Shown: one piece after another, positions 34,305 to 42,152 of the stretch
Position numbering within the stretch: position 1 is the stretch's first letter
How the letters are laid out: each line of letters begins with the position of its first letter
Position numbers and translations under genes: made by a program
From: an uncultured Pseudomonadota bacterium
GTDB taxonomy: Bacteria; Pseudomonadota; Gammaproteobacteria; Steroidobacterales; Steroidobacteraceae
Direction: 5' to 3'
Length of the DNA: 42,152 nucleotides
Assembly (NCBI GenBank): GCA_903898785.1
Contig: CAIUGU010000003.1
Span: 1 to 42,152, forward strand
Notes under the pieces: generated by a model
Database searches by the model: none
Seen by the model: the letters and a program-made list of their open reading frames with translations, nothing else
What the model was told of the DNA's origin: nothing

Positions 34305-34990
34305 CCCTGCTTCTCCACGAGTCCCTTGAGCGCGACCTTCGCCGCCTGCTGGATGTGATGCTCCGACGCTTCCGCTGCCGCGCCGGCGTCGCGGCGGCGA
34401 ATCGCGGCCACCAGGCTCCGGATCTCGCGGATGCTCTGCTTCGCCCGCTTCGGGGACGTGAGCGTCAGGCGACGCAGCAGCGTGACCCGGTCATTCAGCG
34501 ACCTCAGCAGCGACTGGATGACGCTGTTGCCGGAGCCTTCGAAGAACACGTCGTAGAACTCCTGCTTCGCAGCCAGGATCCGCTCGACGTCCAGCGAGTC
34601 ATACGCCTCCGCCAGCTGGTCGACCGCCGCACCCAGCTGCTCGACCTGGGCATCCGTCGCATGCTCGACGAACAGCCGCGCCGCCAGTGCTTCCAGTGAC
34701 GCGCGCACCTGGTAGACGCTGACCGCATCGGACGCGGTGAGGCTCTTCACCGACGGGCCGCGATTCGGAATGATGTCGATGAGTCCATCGCTCTCGAGCT
34801 CGCGCAGGGCCTCGCGTACCGAGGGCCGGCTCACGCCGAGCAGCTCGCACAGATCCCGCTCGACGAGCCGCTGCCCGGGCGCAAACCGGCCGCTCGTGAT
34901 GGCATGGCGCAAGACCTTCGCCGTCTGTCGCCGGACAGGCGCGGCCACCGCGGTGACGCGCATGGAGGTATCGTTGCTGTGTTCCGACAT
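34301..34990 (-). CDS. GntR-family regulator with FCD domain
   Basis: DNA-binding regulator of 229 residues. The winged helix-turn-helix (about 20-90) contains GQRLVERDLCELLGVSRPSVREALRELESDG. The FCD effector domain follows (about 95-220), with the metal- and ligand-binding residues in AKQEFYDVFFE and the closing EASEHHIQQAAK. FCD regulators usually sense organic acids and repress their catabolic operons. Embedded between the ABC permease and the Bug gene, it probably controls this block; the dyad at 40501-40513 is a candidate site. Confidence 0.92.
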   Translation of the reverse strand: MSEHSNDTSMRVTAVAAPVRRQTAKVLRHAITSGRFAPGQRLVERDLCELLGVSRPSVREALRELESDGLIDIIPNRGPSVKSLTASDAVSVYQVRASLEALAARLFVEHATDAQVEQLGAAVDQLAEAYDSLDVERILAAKQEFYDVFFEGSGNSVIQSLLRSLNDRVTLLRRLTLTSPKRAKQSIREIRSLVAAIRRRDAGAAAEASEHHIQQAAKVALKGLVEKQG

Positions 34991-35011
34991 CAGTTGAACC
35001 CCGGTCGCCGT

Positions 35012-35887
35012 CTACGACTGCATGCCCCAGCGGCGGATCGTTCGTTGCTCCAGCGTACGGAACACGAGATTCTCAACCACGAGGCCGAACACGATCACCA
35101 TCAGCAGGCCGGCGAACACGCCGGGAATCTCGAGCAGGTTCTTGTTTTCGAAGATGAACCAGCCGAGCCCGCCGCCGCTCGAACTGACGCCGAACACGAG
35201 CTCGGCCGCGATCAGTGCACGCCAGGCAAAGGCCCAGCCGATCTTGAGTCCGGTCAGGATGCTCGGCAACGCTCCCGGGATGAGGATCTTCGTGACATAG
35301 GCGAACCGCGACAGACCGTAGTTCTGGCCGACCATGCGCCACGTCTGGCTGACCGAGCGGAAGCCCGTGTGCGTATTCAGCGCCACCGACCACATCACCG
35401 CGTGCACCAGCACGAAGACGATGCTGCCGTTGCCGAGGCCGAACCAGATCATGGCGAGTGGCAGCAAGGCAATCGACGGCAGCGGATTGAACATGGCCGT
35501 CAGCGTATCGAGCAGGTCCGCGCCGACCCGCGTTGCAGTGGCAAAGGCGGTCAGCAAGGCTGCGCACGCGAGGCCAAGGACGTAGCCCTGCAGCAACGTC
35601 GTGACCGACACCACGGTGGCATTGAGCAGGTTGCCGGAGACCAGACCCTGCCAGAACGCGAGCGCCGTGTCCGAGAACGTCGGGAACAGCAGCGAATTGT
35701 CGAGCCAGCGGGCATACCCTTCCCAGACCAGCGCCAGCGCCACCAGCATGAGCCCCTTGCGCACCTCCCCGCGATCGAAGACGCGTTCGAGCAGGCTCAA
35801 GGGCTTCGCCACCACGCCGAAGCCGGTGGGCGGGTTGTCGTTGATGAAATCCGGCCGCTCGGGATTCCGGGATGTCTCGTCACTCAT
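35012..35887 (-). CDS. ABC transporter permease, nitrate/sulfonate/taurine type
   Basis: Inner-membrane permease of 291 residues with about six membrane segments and the cytoplasmic coupling loop near VSQTWRMVGQNYGLSRFAYVTKILIPGALPSILTGLK, the EAA-like motif. The start MSDETSRNPERP is chosen because its ATG overlaps the end of the ATPase gene by eight bases; an ATG six codons upstream is possible. It resembles SsuC and TauC permeases. It works with the ATPase and binding protein genes that precede it in the operon. Confidence 0.92.
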   Translation of the reverse strand: MSDETSRNPERPDFINDNPPTGFGVVAKPLSLLERVFDRGEVRKGLMLVALALVWEGYARWLDNSLLFPTFSDTALAFWQGLVSGNLLNATVVSVTTLLQGYVLGLACAALLTAFATATRVGADLLDTLTAMFNPLPSIALLPLAMIWFGLGNGSIVFVLVHAVMWSVALNTHTGFRSVSQTWRMVGQNYGLSRFAYVTKILIPGALPSILTGLKIGWAFAWRALIAAELVFGVSSSGGGLGWFIFENKNLLEIPGVFAGLLMVIVFGLVVENLVFRTLEQRTIRRWGMQS

Positions 35888-36671
35888 GGGCAGCCCTCCC
35901 GCCATGCGGCTCTCCCTCGAACAGCAGCGACTCGATCCGGGACGACAGCTTGCGGCCGTCCGCCCCGATGGCGTCGACGCCCGTGCTGCCCAGTTCCGCG
36001 CGGACGCGGCCGGGATGCGGCGTCAGCAACAGGATGCGATTGCCGATCCGCACGGCCTCGGCGATGGAGTGCGTGACGAACAGCAGCGTGACCCGCGTGT
36101 CTTCCCACAGCTGCAGCAATTCTTCCTGCATTTGCCCGCGCGTCAGCGCATCGAGCGCCGCGAACGGCTCGTCCATCAGCAGGATCTCGGGTTCCATGGC
36201 CATGCCGCGCGCAATCGCCACGCGCTGTTTCATGCCGCCGGACAGCATGTGGGGATAGCTGTCCGCGAACTTCGTGAGCTTGACCTTCTCGATGTAGTGC
36301 CGCGCGCGCTCGACCGCCTCGCTCCCTGACAGGCGCCCGCTCGCCGTGAGCGCGAACAGGACGTTCTCCTCGACGGTCTTCCACGGCAGCAGCTGGTCGA
36401 ACTCCTGGAACACGAGCACGCGATCCGGGCCGGGACGCGTGATCTGGCGGTCGCCCAGCGTGATCGTCCCCTCCACCGGCTTGATGAAGCCGCCGACCGC
36501 CTTGAGCAGCGTCGACTTGCCGCAGCCGGAAGGGCCCAGGATCACGTAGCGATCGGACTTGCGGATGGAAAAGCTGACGCGATAGGTCGCCGTGACCAGG
36601 TGGTCGCGCGCCCGGTACTGCAGCGTGACGCCATCGACTTCGAGCAGGGGCTTTTGCGGATCGAGCGCCAT
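35880..36671 (-). CDS. ABC transporter ATP-binding protein, nitrate/sulfonate/taurine type
   Basis: ATPase of 263 residues. Walker A is GPSGCGKST (about 46-54), the Q-loop is VFQEFDQLLPW, the ABC signature is LSGGMKQRVAIARG, Walker B is EILLMDEPFAALDAL, and the H-loop is LLFVTHSIAEAV. It is full length and intact. It starts nine bases after the binding protein gene and overlaps the permease gene. It powers import of the substrate bound by the protein encoded at 36681-37685. Confidence 0.95.
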   Translation of the reverse strand: MALDPQKPLLEVDGVTLQYRARDHLVTATYRVSFSIRKSDRYVILGPSGCGKSTLLKAVGGFIKPVEGTITLGDRQITRPGPDRVLVFQEFDQLLPWKTVEENVLFALTASGRLSGSEAVERARHYIEKVKLTKFADSYPHMLSGGMKQRVAIARGMAMEPEILLMDEPFAALDALTRGQMQEELLQLWEDTRVTLLFVTHSIAEAVRIGNRILLLTPHPGRVRAELGSTGVDAIGADGRKLSSRIESLLFEGEPHGGRAAHE

Positions 36672-36680
36672 GAGGTCCGC

Positions 36681-37685
36681 CTAGTTGCCGCCGGCGATCT
36701 CGGGGCTGGCAAAGAACAGGTCCGTCAGTGCCGCGGGCCGGTTCTTGAGCGAACCGTTCTCCTGCATGAAGTTCGCGTACTTGAGGACGTTCTCCGGCTT
36801 CGTAGTGTACTTGGTCGACGGGTCCGCGAGCACCTTGACGAGCTCGTCGATGCTCCACCCCCTGCCGCCCATGGACTCGAGCAGCACGGCTGCAGCCGCC
36901 TTGCGGTCCTCCGCGATCATGTCCTGCGCGCGCTTCAGTGCCTTGAGCACTGCGCCGTAGACCTTGGGATTCTCCTTCTGGAACTTCGCCGTCGTCGACA
37001 TCATGGTGAACGTCGTCGACCCGCCCATGACGTCATCGGAGTTCATCAGCGTCCTGATCGCCGGGTCTTTCAGTTCGCGCTGGTCGAACGGCGGTGACGC
37101 CCAGTGGCCGACGATGCTCCCGCCGCCGGACAGCAGCGCGATCAGCGCATCGGGATGCGCCATCGTCACCGTCGACGGATCGAAGCGGAACGTCTGGGCC
37201 TTGCCGTACTTCCGTGCGGCATACATCTGCATGACGATGGACGGGATGGACACCTTCACCGACGTGACGGCGAGCTTCTGGTTCGCGGCGATCGAGTCGA
37301 GCGACTTGAGCTGCGCCACGCGGGCATTCAGCACCATCGGCATCGAGCTGATGGCAGCGACGCCTTTCACGCCCACGTTCGAACGTGTCCGGTCCCACAA
37401 CACCAGGAAGGCGGGCGGCCCCGCCGAGATGAAGTGCGCAGAGCCGGACAACAGCGCGTCGTTCATGATCGCGGGCCCGCCGATGGTCGACCAGTTGACC
37501 TTGACCTTGACGCCGGCTTCGGCCGCGTACTTCTCGATCAGCCCGTGCTTCTGCATCATGTTGAGCGGCAGGAAGCCGAAGCCGCCGGCGCCGAGCGGAA
37601 TCCGGAGCTCGGACACTTCGGCACGGGCGACGAAGGGCGCCAGGCCGATCAGCGCGACGGCAAGGACAGTTCTCAGGATGCTCAT
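36681..37685 (-). CDS. ABC transporter substrate-binding protein, SsuA/THI5-like
   Basis: Periplasmic receptor of 334 residues with signal peptide MSILRTVLAVALIGLAPFVARAE. The fold family is suggested by the N-terminal strand GFGFLPLNMMQKHGLIEKYA and the segment GPAIMNDALLSGSAHFISAGPPAFLVLWD, typical of the nitrate/sulfonate/taurine and thiamine-precursor binding proteins. GGAGGAG precedes the ATG. First of the three transporter genes, 38 bases after the MmgE/PrpD gene. Ligand unknown; this receptor family is also recruited for aromatic and dicarboxylic acids. Confidence 0.9.
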   Translation of the reverse strand: MSILRTVLAVALIGLAPFVARAEVSELRIPLGAGGFGFLPLNMMQKHGLIEKYAAEAGVKVKVNWSTIGGPAIMNDALLSGSAHFISAGPPAFLVLWDRTRSNVGVKGVAAISSMPMVLNARVAQLKSLDSIAANQKLAVTSVKVSIPSIVMQMYAARKYGKAQTFRFDPSTVTMAHPDALIALLSGGGSIVGHWASPPFDQRELKDPAIRTLMNSDDVMGGSTTFTMMSTTAKFQKENPKVYGAVLKALKRAQDMIAEDRKAAAAVLLESMGGRGWSIDELVKVLADPSTKYTTKPENVLKYANFMQENGSLKNRPAALTDLFFASPEIAGGN

Positions 37686-37723
37686 CGTCTCCTCCAGGCG
37701 CCGGCCGTCCGGCCAGGGCAGCG

Positions 37724-39058
37724 CTATGCGGGAATGCAGCGGTCGATCAACTCGCGCGAGTCACCCAATGTCTCGACGGACCAGCACGCTGCCATCGCCG
37801 CCTCACGCTGGGCCGGCGGCAGCACCGTCGCCTGGTCGCGGAACTTGGTCTCGAGCTGCGCATCGCTCAACGGGCGCTTCAGGTTGCCAAGCGAGCCCTC
37901 CAGCGTCTTGTGCAGGGTCCGGCCATCCTTCAACTGCAGTTTGATCACGACCGCATCCTCGCTGACTGACGGATCGCCGATCGCGTCGGTGATCTCCCGC
38001 AGCCGCTTGAGCGGCGGATCGTTGACGGCCTCATCCGTGAAGTCCTCGAGCGCCCCCCGGCCACGGCCAAGTCCGATCGCGGCGGCATGGTAGATCGAGA
38101 ACTTGCCTTCGAGGCCGGCGCTGATGACTTTCTTGTTGCACAGATCCTTGACCAGCGGTGCCACGCGGAGTTCCACCGACTCGATCTCCTCGGGCTTGAG
38201 GCTGTACTGCTCCCGCAGCTGCGTGCAGGCGTCGATGGTCGGATGGATCACGATGCCGCTCGGGTACGGCTTGTAGGTGTTGACGCGCAGGTCGAAGTCC
38301 ACCCCCAACCGGTCCACGACCTTGCTGAGGTCGTACTTGGCCGCCGTGACCGCCGCGAACCCGCGCGGACTCTCGAGCGGGAAGCGCCCGCTCGTGAATC
38401 CCTTCTGCGCGAGCAACGCAGCCATGTAGCCGCTCTGGGCCGAGCGTCCCGGATGGAAGCCCTTGCCCATCGAGCCGAACATCTCGCGCAAGCCTGCGGC
38501 CTGCGTGGCAGCAAGACCGATCGCATACGTCATGCGTTCCGCATCGAGCCCGAGCAGCTTGCCCACCGCGACCGCCGCGCCGAACACGCCGATGGAGCCC
38601 GTGCTGTGCCAGCCCGCTTCATAGTGGGCCGGATACGTCGCATTGCCGATGCGCGAGACGACTTCGAACCCGAGGATGAAGGCATGCAGGAAGTCGGGGC
38701 CGCTGACCTTGTTGACGCTCGCGTACGCCAGCAGCGCAGAGGCCACCGGCGAACTCGCATGGATGTAGTTCTTGGGCAGCGTGTCGTCGTAGTCGTGCAC
38801 GTGCGAGCTGATGCCGTTCAGCAGGGACGCGAACAGCGGGTCGTACCGCTCGGGTCGGCCGATGACCGCGCAGGTCGGCGGACCCGCGAATGGCGACAGC
38901 GCGTCGATCGCGATGTCCATGGCCGGATGCCGCGCGCCACCGAGCGCACAGCCGACGACATTCAGCAGCGCACGCTTGCCATCGTGGCGGACGTCCGCCG
39001 GGATCGCGTCGGGACGGCTCTTGAGGAGATAGTCCACCAGTTCTGCAGTGCAAGTCAT
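37724..39058 (-). CDS. MmgE/PrpD-family protein (first copy)
   Basis: A 444-residue protein of the 2-methylcitrate dehydratase/cis-aconitate decarboxylase family. Characteristic are the helical start AELVDYLLKSRPD with GCALGGARHPA, the active-site stretch SHVHDYDDTLPKNYIHASSPVASALLA, with the DYDD and HASSP elements, and the lid-domain region KPYPSGIVIHPTIDACTQL. The start at MTCTAELVD is supported by GGAGAGGGG upstream; an ATG at 39112 would overlap the previous gene. Members act as hydro-lyases or isomerases on small di- and tricarboxylates. It is a paralogue of the gene at 40585-41949. Confidence 0.9.
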   Translation of the reverse strand: MTCTAELVDYLLKSRPDAIPADVRHDGKRALLNVVGCALGGARHPAMDIAIDALSPFAGPPTCAVIGRPERYDPLFASLLNGISSHVHDYDDTLPKNYIHASSPVASALLAYASVNKVSGPDFLHAFILGFEVVSRIGNATYPAHYEAGWHSTGSIGVFGAAVAVGKLLGLDAERMTYAIGLAATQAAGLREMFGSMGKGFHPGRSAQSGYMAALLAQKGFTSGRFPLESPRGFAAVTAAKYDLSKVVDRLGVDFDLRVNTYKPYPSGIVIHPTIDACTQLREQYSLKPEEIESVELRVAPLVKDLCNKKVISAGLEGKFSIYHAAAIGLGRGRGALEDFTDEAVNDPPLKRLREITDAIGDPSVSEDAVVIKLQLKDGRTLHKTLEGSLGNLKRPLSDAQLETKFRDQATVLPPAQREAAMAACWSVETLGDSRELIDRCIPA

Positions 39059-39098
39059 CGATCCCCTCTCCCCGCGCAAGGCCTGTCCGGATGCGTCG

Positions 39099-40010
39099 TC
39101 AGTGCTTGTCATGCAGCTCGAGGCCGGCGAGCTTCTCGCTCAACTGGGCCACCGCCGTGTGGTCGGCCTTGGGTCCGAGCAGCACCGAGGCACCCGCCCA
39201 CATCTCGCGGCACATCGCTGCAAACGGCGTACTGACGCCCCCGGCCCGCGCCACTTCCATGGCGATGCTCAGGTCCTTCACCATCAGCTCGATGGAGAAG
39301 CCGGAATCGAACTTCCGCGACATCACGTACTGCTTGAACTTCTTCTGCGTGCTGTTGTTCATGCCCGTGGACACGTTGAGGATGTCCACCATCGTGCCTT
39401 CGTCGATGCCGAACTTCGCGCCGATCAGCATGGCCTCGATGCCGATCAGGAAGCCGCCGGCCGACACGAGGTTGTTGAGCGCCTTCATGGCGTGGCCGCT
39501 GCCGATCTTGCCGGTGCGGATGACCGAACCCATCGCAGCGAGGATCGACTGCGTCGAGTCGATCGCTGCGGCGTCACCTCCGGCCATGATCGTCAACTGA
39601 CCGCTCTTCGCCCGCGGCACGCCGCCCGACACCGGGGCATCGAACAACGTGATGCCTCGGGCAGCGAGCTGCTCCGAGAAGCGCACGGTCTCGCCCGGAA
39701 TGCCGGACGTCATGTCGATGACGATCGAGCCCTTGCGCAGTCCGCCCGCCACGCCGTCCGGCGCAAACAGCACCTTCTCGACGATCGCACTGGTCGGCAG
39801 GATCGTGATGACGACATCGGCGACCTTGCCCAGTTCGGCGAGCGAACCGACAGGTGTTCCGCCGACCTCGGCGAGGAAGCGGTCCACCTGGTCCTTGCGG
39901 ACATCGAAGGGTGCGACGCTGTGGCCGGCCTTGAGCAGGCAGCTGGCCATGGGCCAGCCCATGGCGCCGAGTCCGATGAAGCCGATCACGGGTTTGTTGG
40001 GTGCGGTCAT
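39099..40010 (-). CDS. NAD(P)-dependent dehydrogenase, 3-hydroxyisobutyrate dehydrogenase family (second copy)
   Basis: A 303-residue beta-hydroxyacid dehydrogenase. The cofactor motif is GFIGLGAMGWPMA (about 10-22), the substrate loop is FDAPVSGGVPRAKSG, and the catalytic lysine is in MKALNNLVSAGG. It is clearly related to, but distant from, the copy at 32405-33298. It lies between the second CMD gene (21-base gap) and the first MmgE/PrpD gene (40-base gap), which makes a three-gene unit mirrored in part by genes further downstream. Substrate unknown. Confidence 0.9.
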   Translation of the reverse strand: MTAPNKPVIGFIGLGAMGWPMASCLLKAGHSVAPFDVRKDQVDRFLAEVGGTPVGSLAELGKVADVVITILPTSAIVEKVLFAPDGVAGGLRKGSIVIDMTSGIPGETVRFSEQLAARGITLFDAPVSGGVPRAKSGQLTIMAGGDAAAIDSTQSILAAMGSVIRTGKIGSGHAMKALNNLVSAGGFLIGIEAMLIGAKFGIDEGTMVDILNVSTGMNNSTQKKFKQYVMSRKFDSGFSIELMVKDLSIAMEVARAGGVSTPFAAMCREMWAGASVLLGPKADHTAVAQLSEKLAGLELHDKH

Positions 40011-40031
40011 GGAGATATCCCGGGGAGAGCC

Positions 40032-40430
40032 TCAGATCTTGCCTTCTTCCTTCAACACCTCGGCAGCCACCTTCAGGCTGTCGAGACCGGCCGGCACGCC
40101 GCAGTAGATGGCGACCTGCATCATGACTTCGCGGATTTCCTCCGGAGTCAAGCCGTTGTTGAGCGCGCCGCGCACATGCAGGCGCACTTCATTCGGGCGG
40201 TTGAGCGCCGAGATCATCGCGAGGTTGATGAAGCTGCGCGTGCGCCGGTCGAGGCCGGGCCGCGTCCAGATCTCGCCCCAGCACCACTCGGTCACGAGCT
40301 TCTGCATCGGTGCCGTGAAATCGTCCGCGGCGGCGAGCGACTTGTTCACATGCGCTTCGCCGAGCACTTCGCGGCGAACCTTCAGACCTTTGGCGAACTG
40401 TTCGCCCTGGAACTCGGGACGATCGGACAT
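40032..40430 (-). CDS. Carboxymuconolactone-decarboxylase-family protein (second copy)
   Basis: A 132-residue PcaC-like protein, close paralogue of the one at 31923-32306. The shared core contains CWGEIW, RRTRSFINLAMISALNRPNE, HVRGALNNG and QVAIYCGVPAG. It is the first gene of the minus-strand block, opposite the second MmgE/PrpD gene, and is preceded by a promoter with a consensus -35. It probably catalyses the same type of reaction as its paralogue on a related substrate. Confidence 0.91.
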   Translation of the reverse strand: MSDRPEFQGEQFAKGLKVRREVLGEAHVNKSLAAADDFTAPMQKLVTEWCWGEIWTRPGLDRRTRSFINLAMISALNRPNEVRLHVRGALNNGLTPEEIREVMMQVAIYCGVPAGLDSLKVAAEVLKEEGKI

Positions 40431-40482
40431 GGCTACTTCTCTCCGCAGACAGGCAGGTGTGGGGACACGAACAAGGTGCGCG

Positions 40483-40513
40483 ACGGTATGCCGGCGCCAG
40501 ATTGTCTGTCAAT
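40483..40513 (-). promoter_or_regulatory. Promoter and operator-like dyad of the second block
   Basis: On the minus strand a consensus -35 TTGACA (40512-40507), an 18-base spacer and TACCGT (40488-40483; matches at the key T, A and final T positions) form a plausible sigma-70 promoter for the CMD gene at 40430. The -35 sits inside the dyad ATTG-TCTGT-CAAT (40501-40513), whose position suits repression by the GntR-type regulator of the block. The dyad is short and its link to that regulator is inference. Confidence 0.45.
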
Positions 40514-40584
40514 ACGCTTGTCAGGGCTTTCGTCGCCGCTCGCCGGTCACGAGGCGAAACTTTTCCGGCATACTCGACCGTATC

Positions 40585-41949
40585 ATGTCGACCCTGCCTT
40601 CCAGCCAGCCGACCCGCCTGTCGCGCAACCTCGCGGAATTCCTCACCACGGCCCGCCTGGACGACTTGCCAAGCGCAGTGCAGCACGAAGCCAAGCGGTC
40701 GCTGCTCAATTATTTCGCGACCGCACTCGGCGGCTGTCGTGACAGCGCCGTCGAGCACGCGCTCAAGGTCGTCTCGCCCTTCGCCGGCGCACGCCAGGCT
40801 CGCATCATCGGCAGGAAGGAGCAGCTCGACGCACTGAACGCGGCGTTCCTCAATGCCATCAGCGCCAATGTCTTCGACTTCGACGACACGCATCCGGGGA
40901 CCGTGATTCATCCGTCCGCGCCCGTGGCCCCTGCCCTCTTTGCGCTGGCCGAAACCCGTCGCCTGGGCGGGCGCGAGCTGCTGCAGGCCTTTGCGCTCGG
41001 CGTCGAGGTCGAGTGTCGCATCGGCAACGCCGTTTCTCCCGGCCATTACGCGCGCGGCTGGCATATCACGTCGACGTGCGGCGTGTTCGGCTCGGCCGTC
41101 GCCGTGGGCAAGTGCATCGGGCTCACCAGCGAACAGATGTTGTGGGCGCTCGGCGCCGCGTCCGCGCAAGCGGGCGGACTGATCGAGACGTTGGGTACGA
41201 TGGCCAAGAGCCTCAGCGTCGGCAATGCCGCGCGCAACGGCATCGTTGCCGCCTTCGCCGCGCAGTCGGGCCTCACGGGTCCCGAGATGCCGCTTGAGGG
41301 CCCCCGGGGCTTCGCGCACGTCTTCGGGACGAACCCGGACTTCAGCCGGATCAGCGCCGGCCTCGGCGAGCAGTGGGAAGCGCAGCGGAACACGTACAAG
41401 CCCTACCCCTGCGGCATCGTGCTGCACTCGGTGCTCGACGCCTGCCTGTCGCTGCGCAAGGACAACGAACTGCCCGTCGAGCGCATCGAGTCGATTGTCG
41501 TGCGCGGCCATCCGCTGCTGGGCCAGAGGACCAACCGGCCGGACGTGACAACGGGACGGGAAGCGCAGGTCAGCGCCCAGCACAGCGTTGCCGTTGCGCT
41601 GCTCACCGGTGCTGCGGGCCTCGAGCAGTACAGCGACGCCGCCGTCCGCGATCCGGCCGTACTTGCACTGCGGCGGAAGGTCGAGGTCCGCGACGACGCG
41701 ACCATGACGATCGAAGCCGCGGAAGTCAGCATCACGCTGCGCGACGGACGGATCCTGAAGAGAGTCGTCGAACAGGCACGCGGGGGCGAGAAGCAGCCGC
41801 TGACCGACGCTGATCTCGAAGCGAAGCTGCGCGACCTCGCGGCATTCGGCAAGTCGGGCTGCGACGCGGCCGCACTGATCGACGCCGTCTGGTCGCTGGA
41901 CTCGAGCAGCGATGCGGGACAGGTCATGCGACTGGCCAGCGCGCAGTGA
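40585..41949 (+). CDS. MmgE/PrpD-family protein (second copy)
   Basis: A 454-residue paralogue of the protein at 37724-39058. The helical domain begins NLAEFLTTARLDDLPSAV, and the active-site stretch is SANVFDFDDTHPGTVIHPSAPVAPALFA, with DFDD and HPSAP in place of DYDD and HASSP. The lid domain has YKPYPCGIVLHSVLDACLSL. The ATG at 40585 matches the family N-terminus; longer in-frame readings back to 40108 cross the divergent CMD gene. No Shine-Dalgarno is seen, and a -10-like CATACT lies 10 bases upstream, so the message could be nearly leaderless. It diverges from the rest of the block. Confidence 0.9.
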   Translation: MSTLPSSQPTRLSRNLAEFLTTARLDDLPSAVQHEAKRSLLNYFATALGGCRDSAVEHALKVVSPFAGARQARIIGRKEQLDALNAAFLNAISANVFDFDDTHPGTVIHPSAPVAPALFALAETRRLGGRELLQAFALGVEVECRIGNAVSPGHYARGWHITSTCGVFGSAVAVGKCIGLTSEQMLWALGAASAQAGGLIETLGTMAKSLSVGNAARNGIVAAFAAQSGLTGPEMPLEGPRGFAHVFGTNPDFSRISAGLGEQWEAQRNTYKPYPCGIVLHSVLDACLSLRKDNELPVERIESIVVRGHPLLGQRTNRPDVTTGREAQVSAQHSVAVALLTGAAGLEQYSDAAVRDPAVLALRRKVEVRDDATMTIEAAEVSITLRDGRILKRVVEQARGGEKQPLTDADLEAKLRDLAAFGKSGCDAAALIDAVWSLDSSSDAGQVMRLASAQ

Positions 41950-42012
41950 ACGATGGCATCGACGGCCCGTAACCGATTTCCGCATACAGACGCTACCGAG
42001 GAGGGGGACGAT

Positions 42013-42152
42013 ATGACCGGTTTCCATGGCAAGAAGAGCAACGGAACGCTGCTCGCGCTGTTCCTTATCGCATCGCTGCAACTGCCGGCGTCACCCGTCC
42101 ACGCGCAGGCCGCGCCTGAACTCAAGGCCTCGGTCGCTGCCGGCATCGACAA
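42013..42152 (+). CDS. Exported protein, 5' part only (cut by window edge)
   Basis: The last 140 bases encode the start of a secreted protein. ATG at 42013 with a strong GAGGAGGGGG upstream is followed by a signal peptide: basic MTGFHGKKS, hydrophobic TLLALFLIASLQLPA, and a cleavage site after VHAQA. The mature part begins APELKASVAAGID and is cut at the edge. It lies 63 bases after the MmgE/PrpD gene on the same strand, so the two may form an operon. The mature start is loosely reminiscent of M20-type amidohydrolases, but too little is present to name it. Confidence 0.75.
   Translation, partial: MTGFHGKKSNGTLLALFLIASLQLPASPVHAQAAPELKASVAAGID

Noticed and set aside
40189-42081. Open frame of 630 codons opposite the second MmgE/PrpD gene
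   Set aside because: Antisense shadow that crosses the divergent promoter and the next gene; the plus-strand frame matches MmgE/PrpD throughout.
8241-42152. Integrase, insertion sequence or CRISPR array in the accessory region
   Set aside because: None of the translations resembles a transposase, recombinase or Cas protein, and no spaced direct repeats were seen.

Overview
The window is about 42 kb of GC-rich DNA from a proteobacterium, most likely a gammaproteobacterium. Read on the minus strand, the left end carries the core order rnr-rlmB-rpsF-rpsR-(membrane protein)-rplI-dnaB-alr. No priB lies between rpsF and rpsR, which fits gammaproteobacteria such as Pseudomonas better than betaproteobacteria. 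A tRNA-Leu(CAG) gene with a good stable-RNA promoter diverges from rnr. Everything to the right of this tRNA is catabolic and accessory. GC content and gene content alone do not fix the genus. LAYOUT: 1-8.15 kb is the core block plus the tRNA. 8.24-25.8 kb is an aromatic catabolism block. 26-42 kb is a second, nearly co-directional catabolic block of unknown substrate. AROMATIC BLOCK: one long minus-strand operon runs from a PQQ- and haem-dependent alcohol dehydrogenase through an aromatic-acid MFS importer to hpaG1, hpaG2, hpaE, hpaD, hpaF, hpaH and hpaI. These seven hpa genes make up the whole homoprotocatechuate (3,4-dihydroxyphenylacetate) meta-cleavage pathway to pyruvate and succinic semialdehyde. 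Divergent from this operon is an aldehyde dehydrogenase, and the shared 118-bp promoter region holds a perfect TTATCATGATAA palindrome. Convergent with the aldehyde dehydrogenase is a MarR-type regulator resembling HpaR. Upstream of hpaR on the minus strand is a complete six-subunit diiron phenol hydroxylase (dmpKLMNOP type), directly preceded by an AraC regulator resembling HpaA. The usual flavin hydroxylase HpaBC is absent from the window. The most economical reading is that the diiron hydroxylase performs the 3-hydroxylation of 4-hydroxyphenylacetate (or of a related para-substituted phenol). The PQQ dehydrogenase and aldehyde dehydrogenase would feed in an arylethanol such as tyrosol. This is inference from gene context. 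SECOND BLOCK: from 40.4 kb down to 26.1 kb, sixteen minus-strand genes follow one another, often overlapping. They encode carboxymuconolactone-decarboxylase-like, 3-hydroxyisobutyrate-dehydrogenase-like and MmgE/PrpD proteins, a three-gene ABC importer of the nitrate/sulfonate/taurine type, a GntR/FCD regulator, an orphan Bug-type solute receptor, a second dehydrogenase and second decarboxylase-like protein, two SDR oxidoreductases, three metallo-beta-lactamase-fold hydrolases and an MHS-type MFS transporter. A second MmgE/PrpD gene diverges at 40.6 kb, and a secreted protein gene runs off the right edge. Thus three enzyme families are each present twice, around one transporter and regulator set. 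No integrase, insertion sequence, CRISPR array or rRNA was seen.
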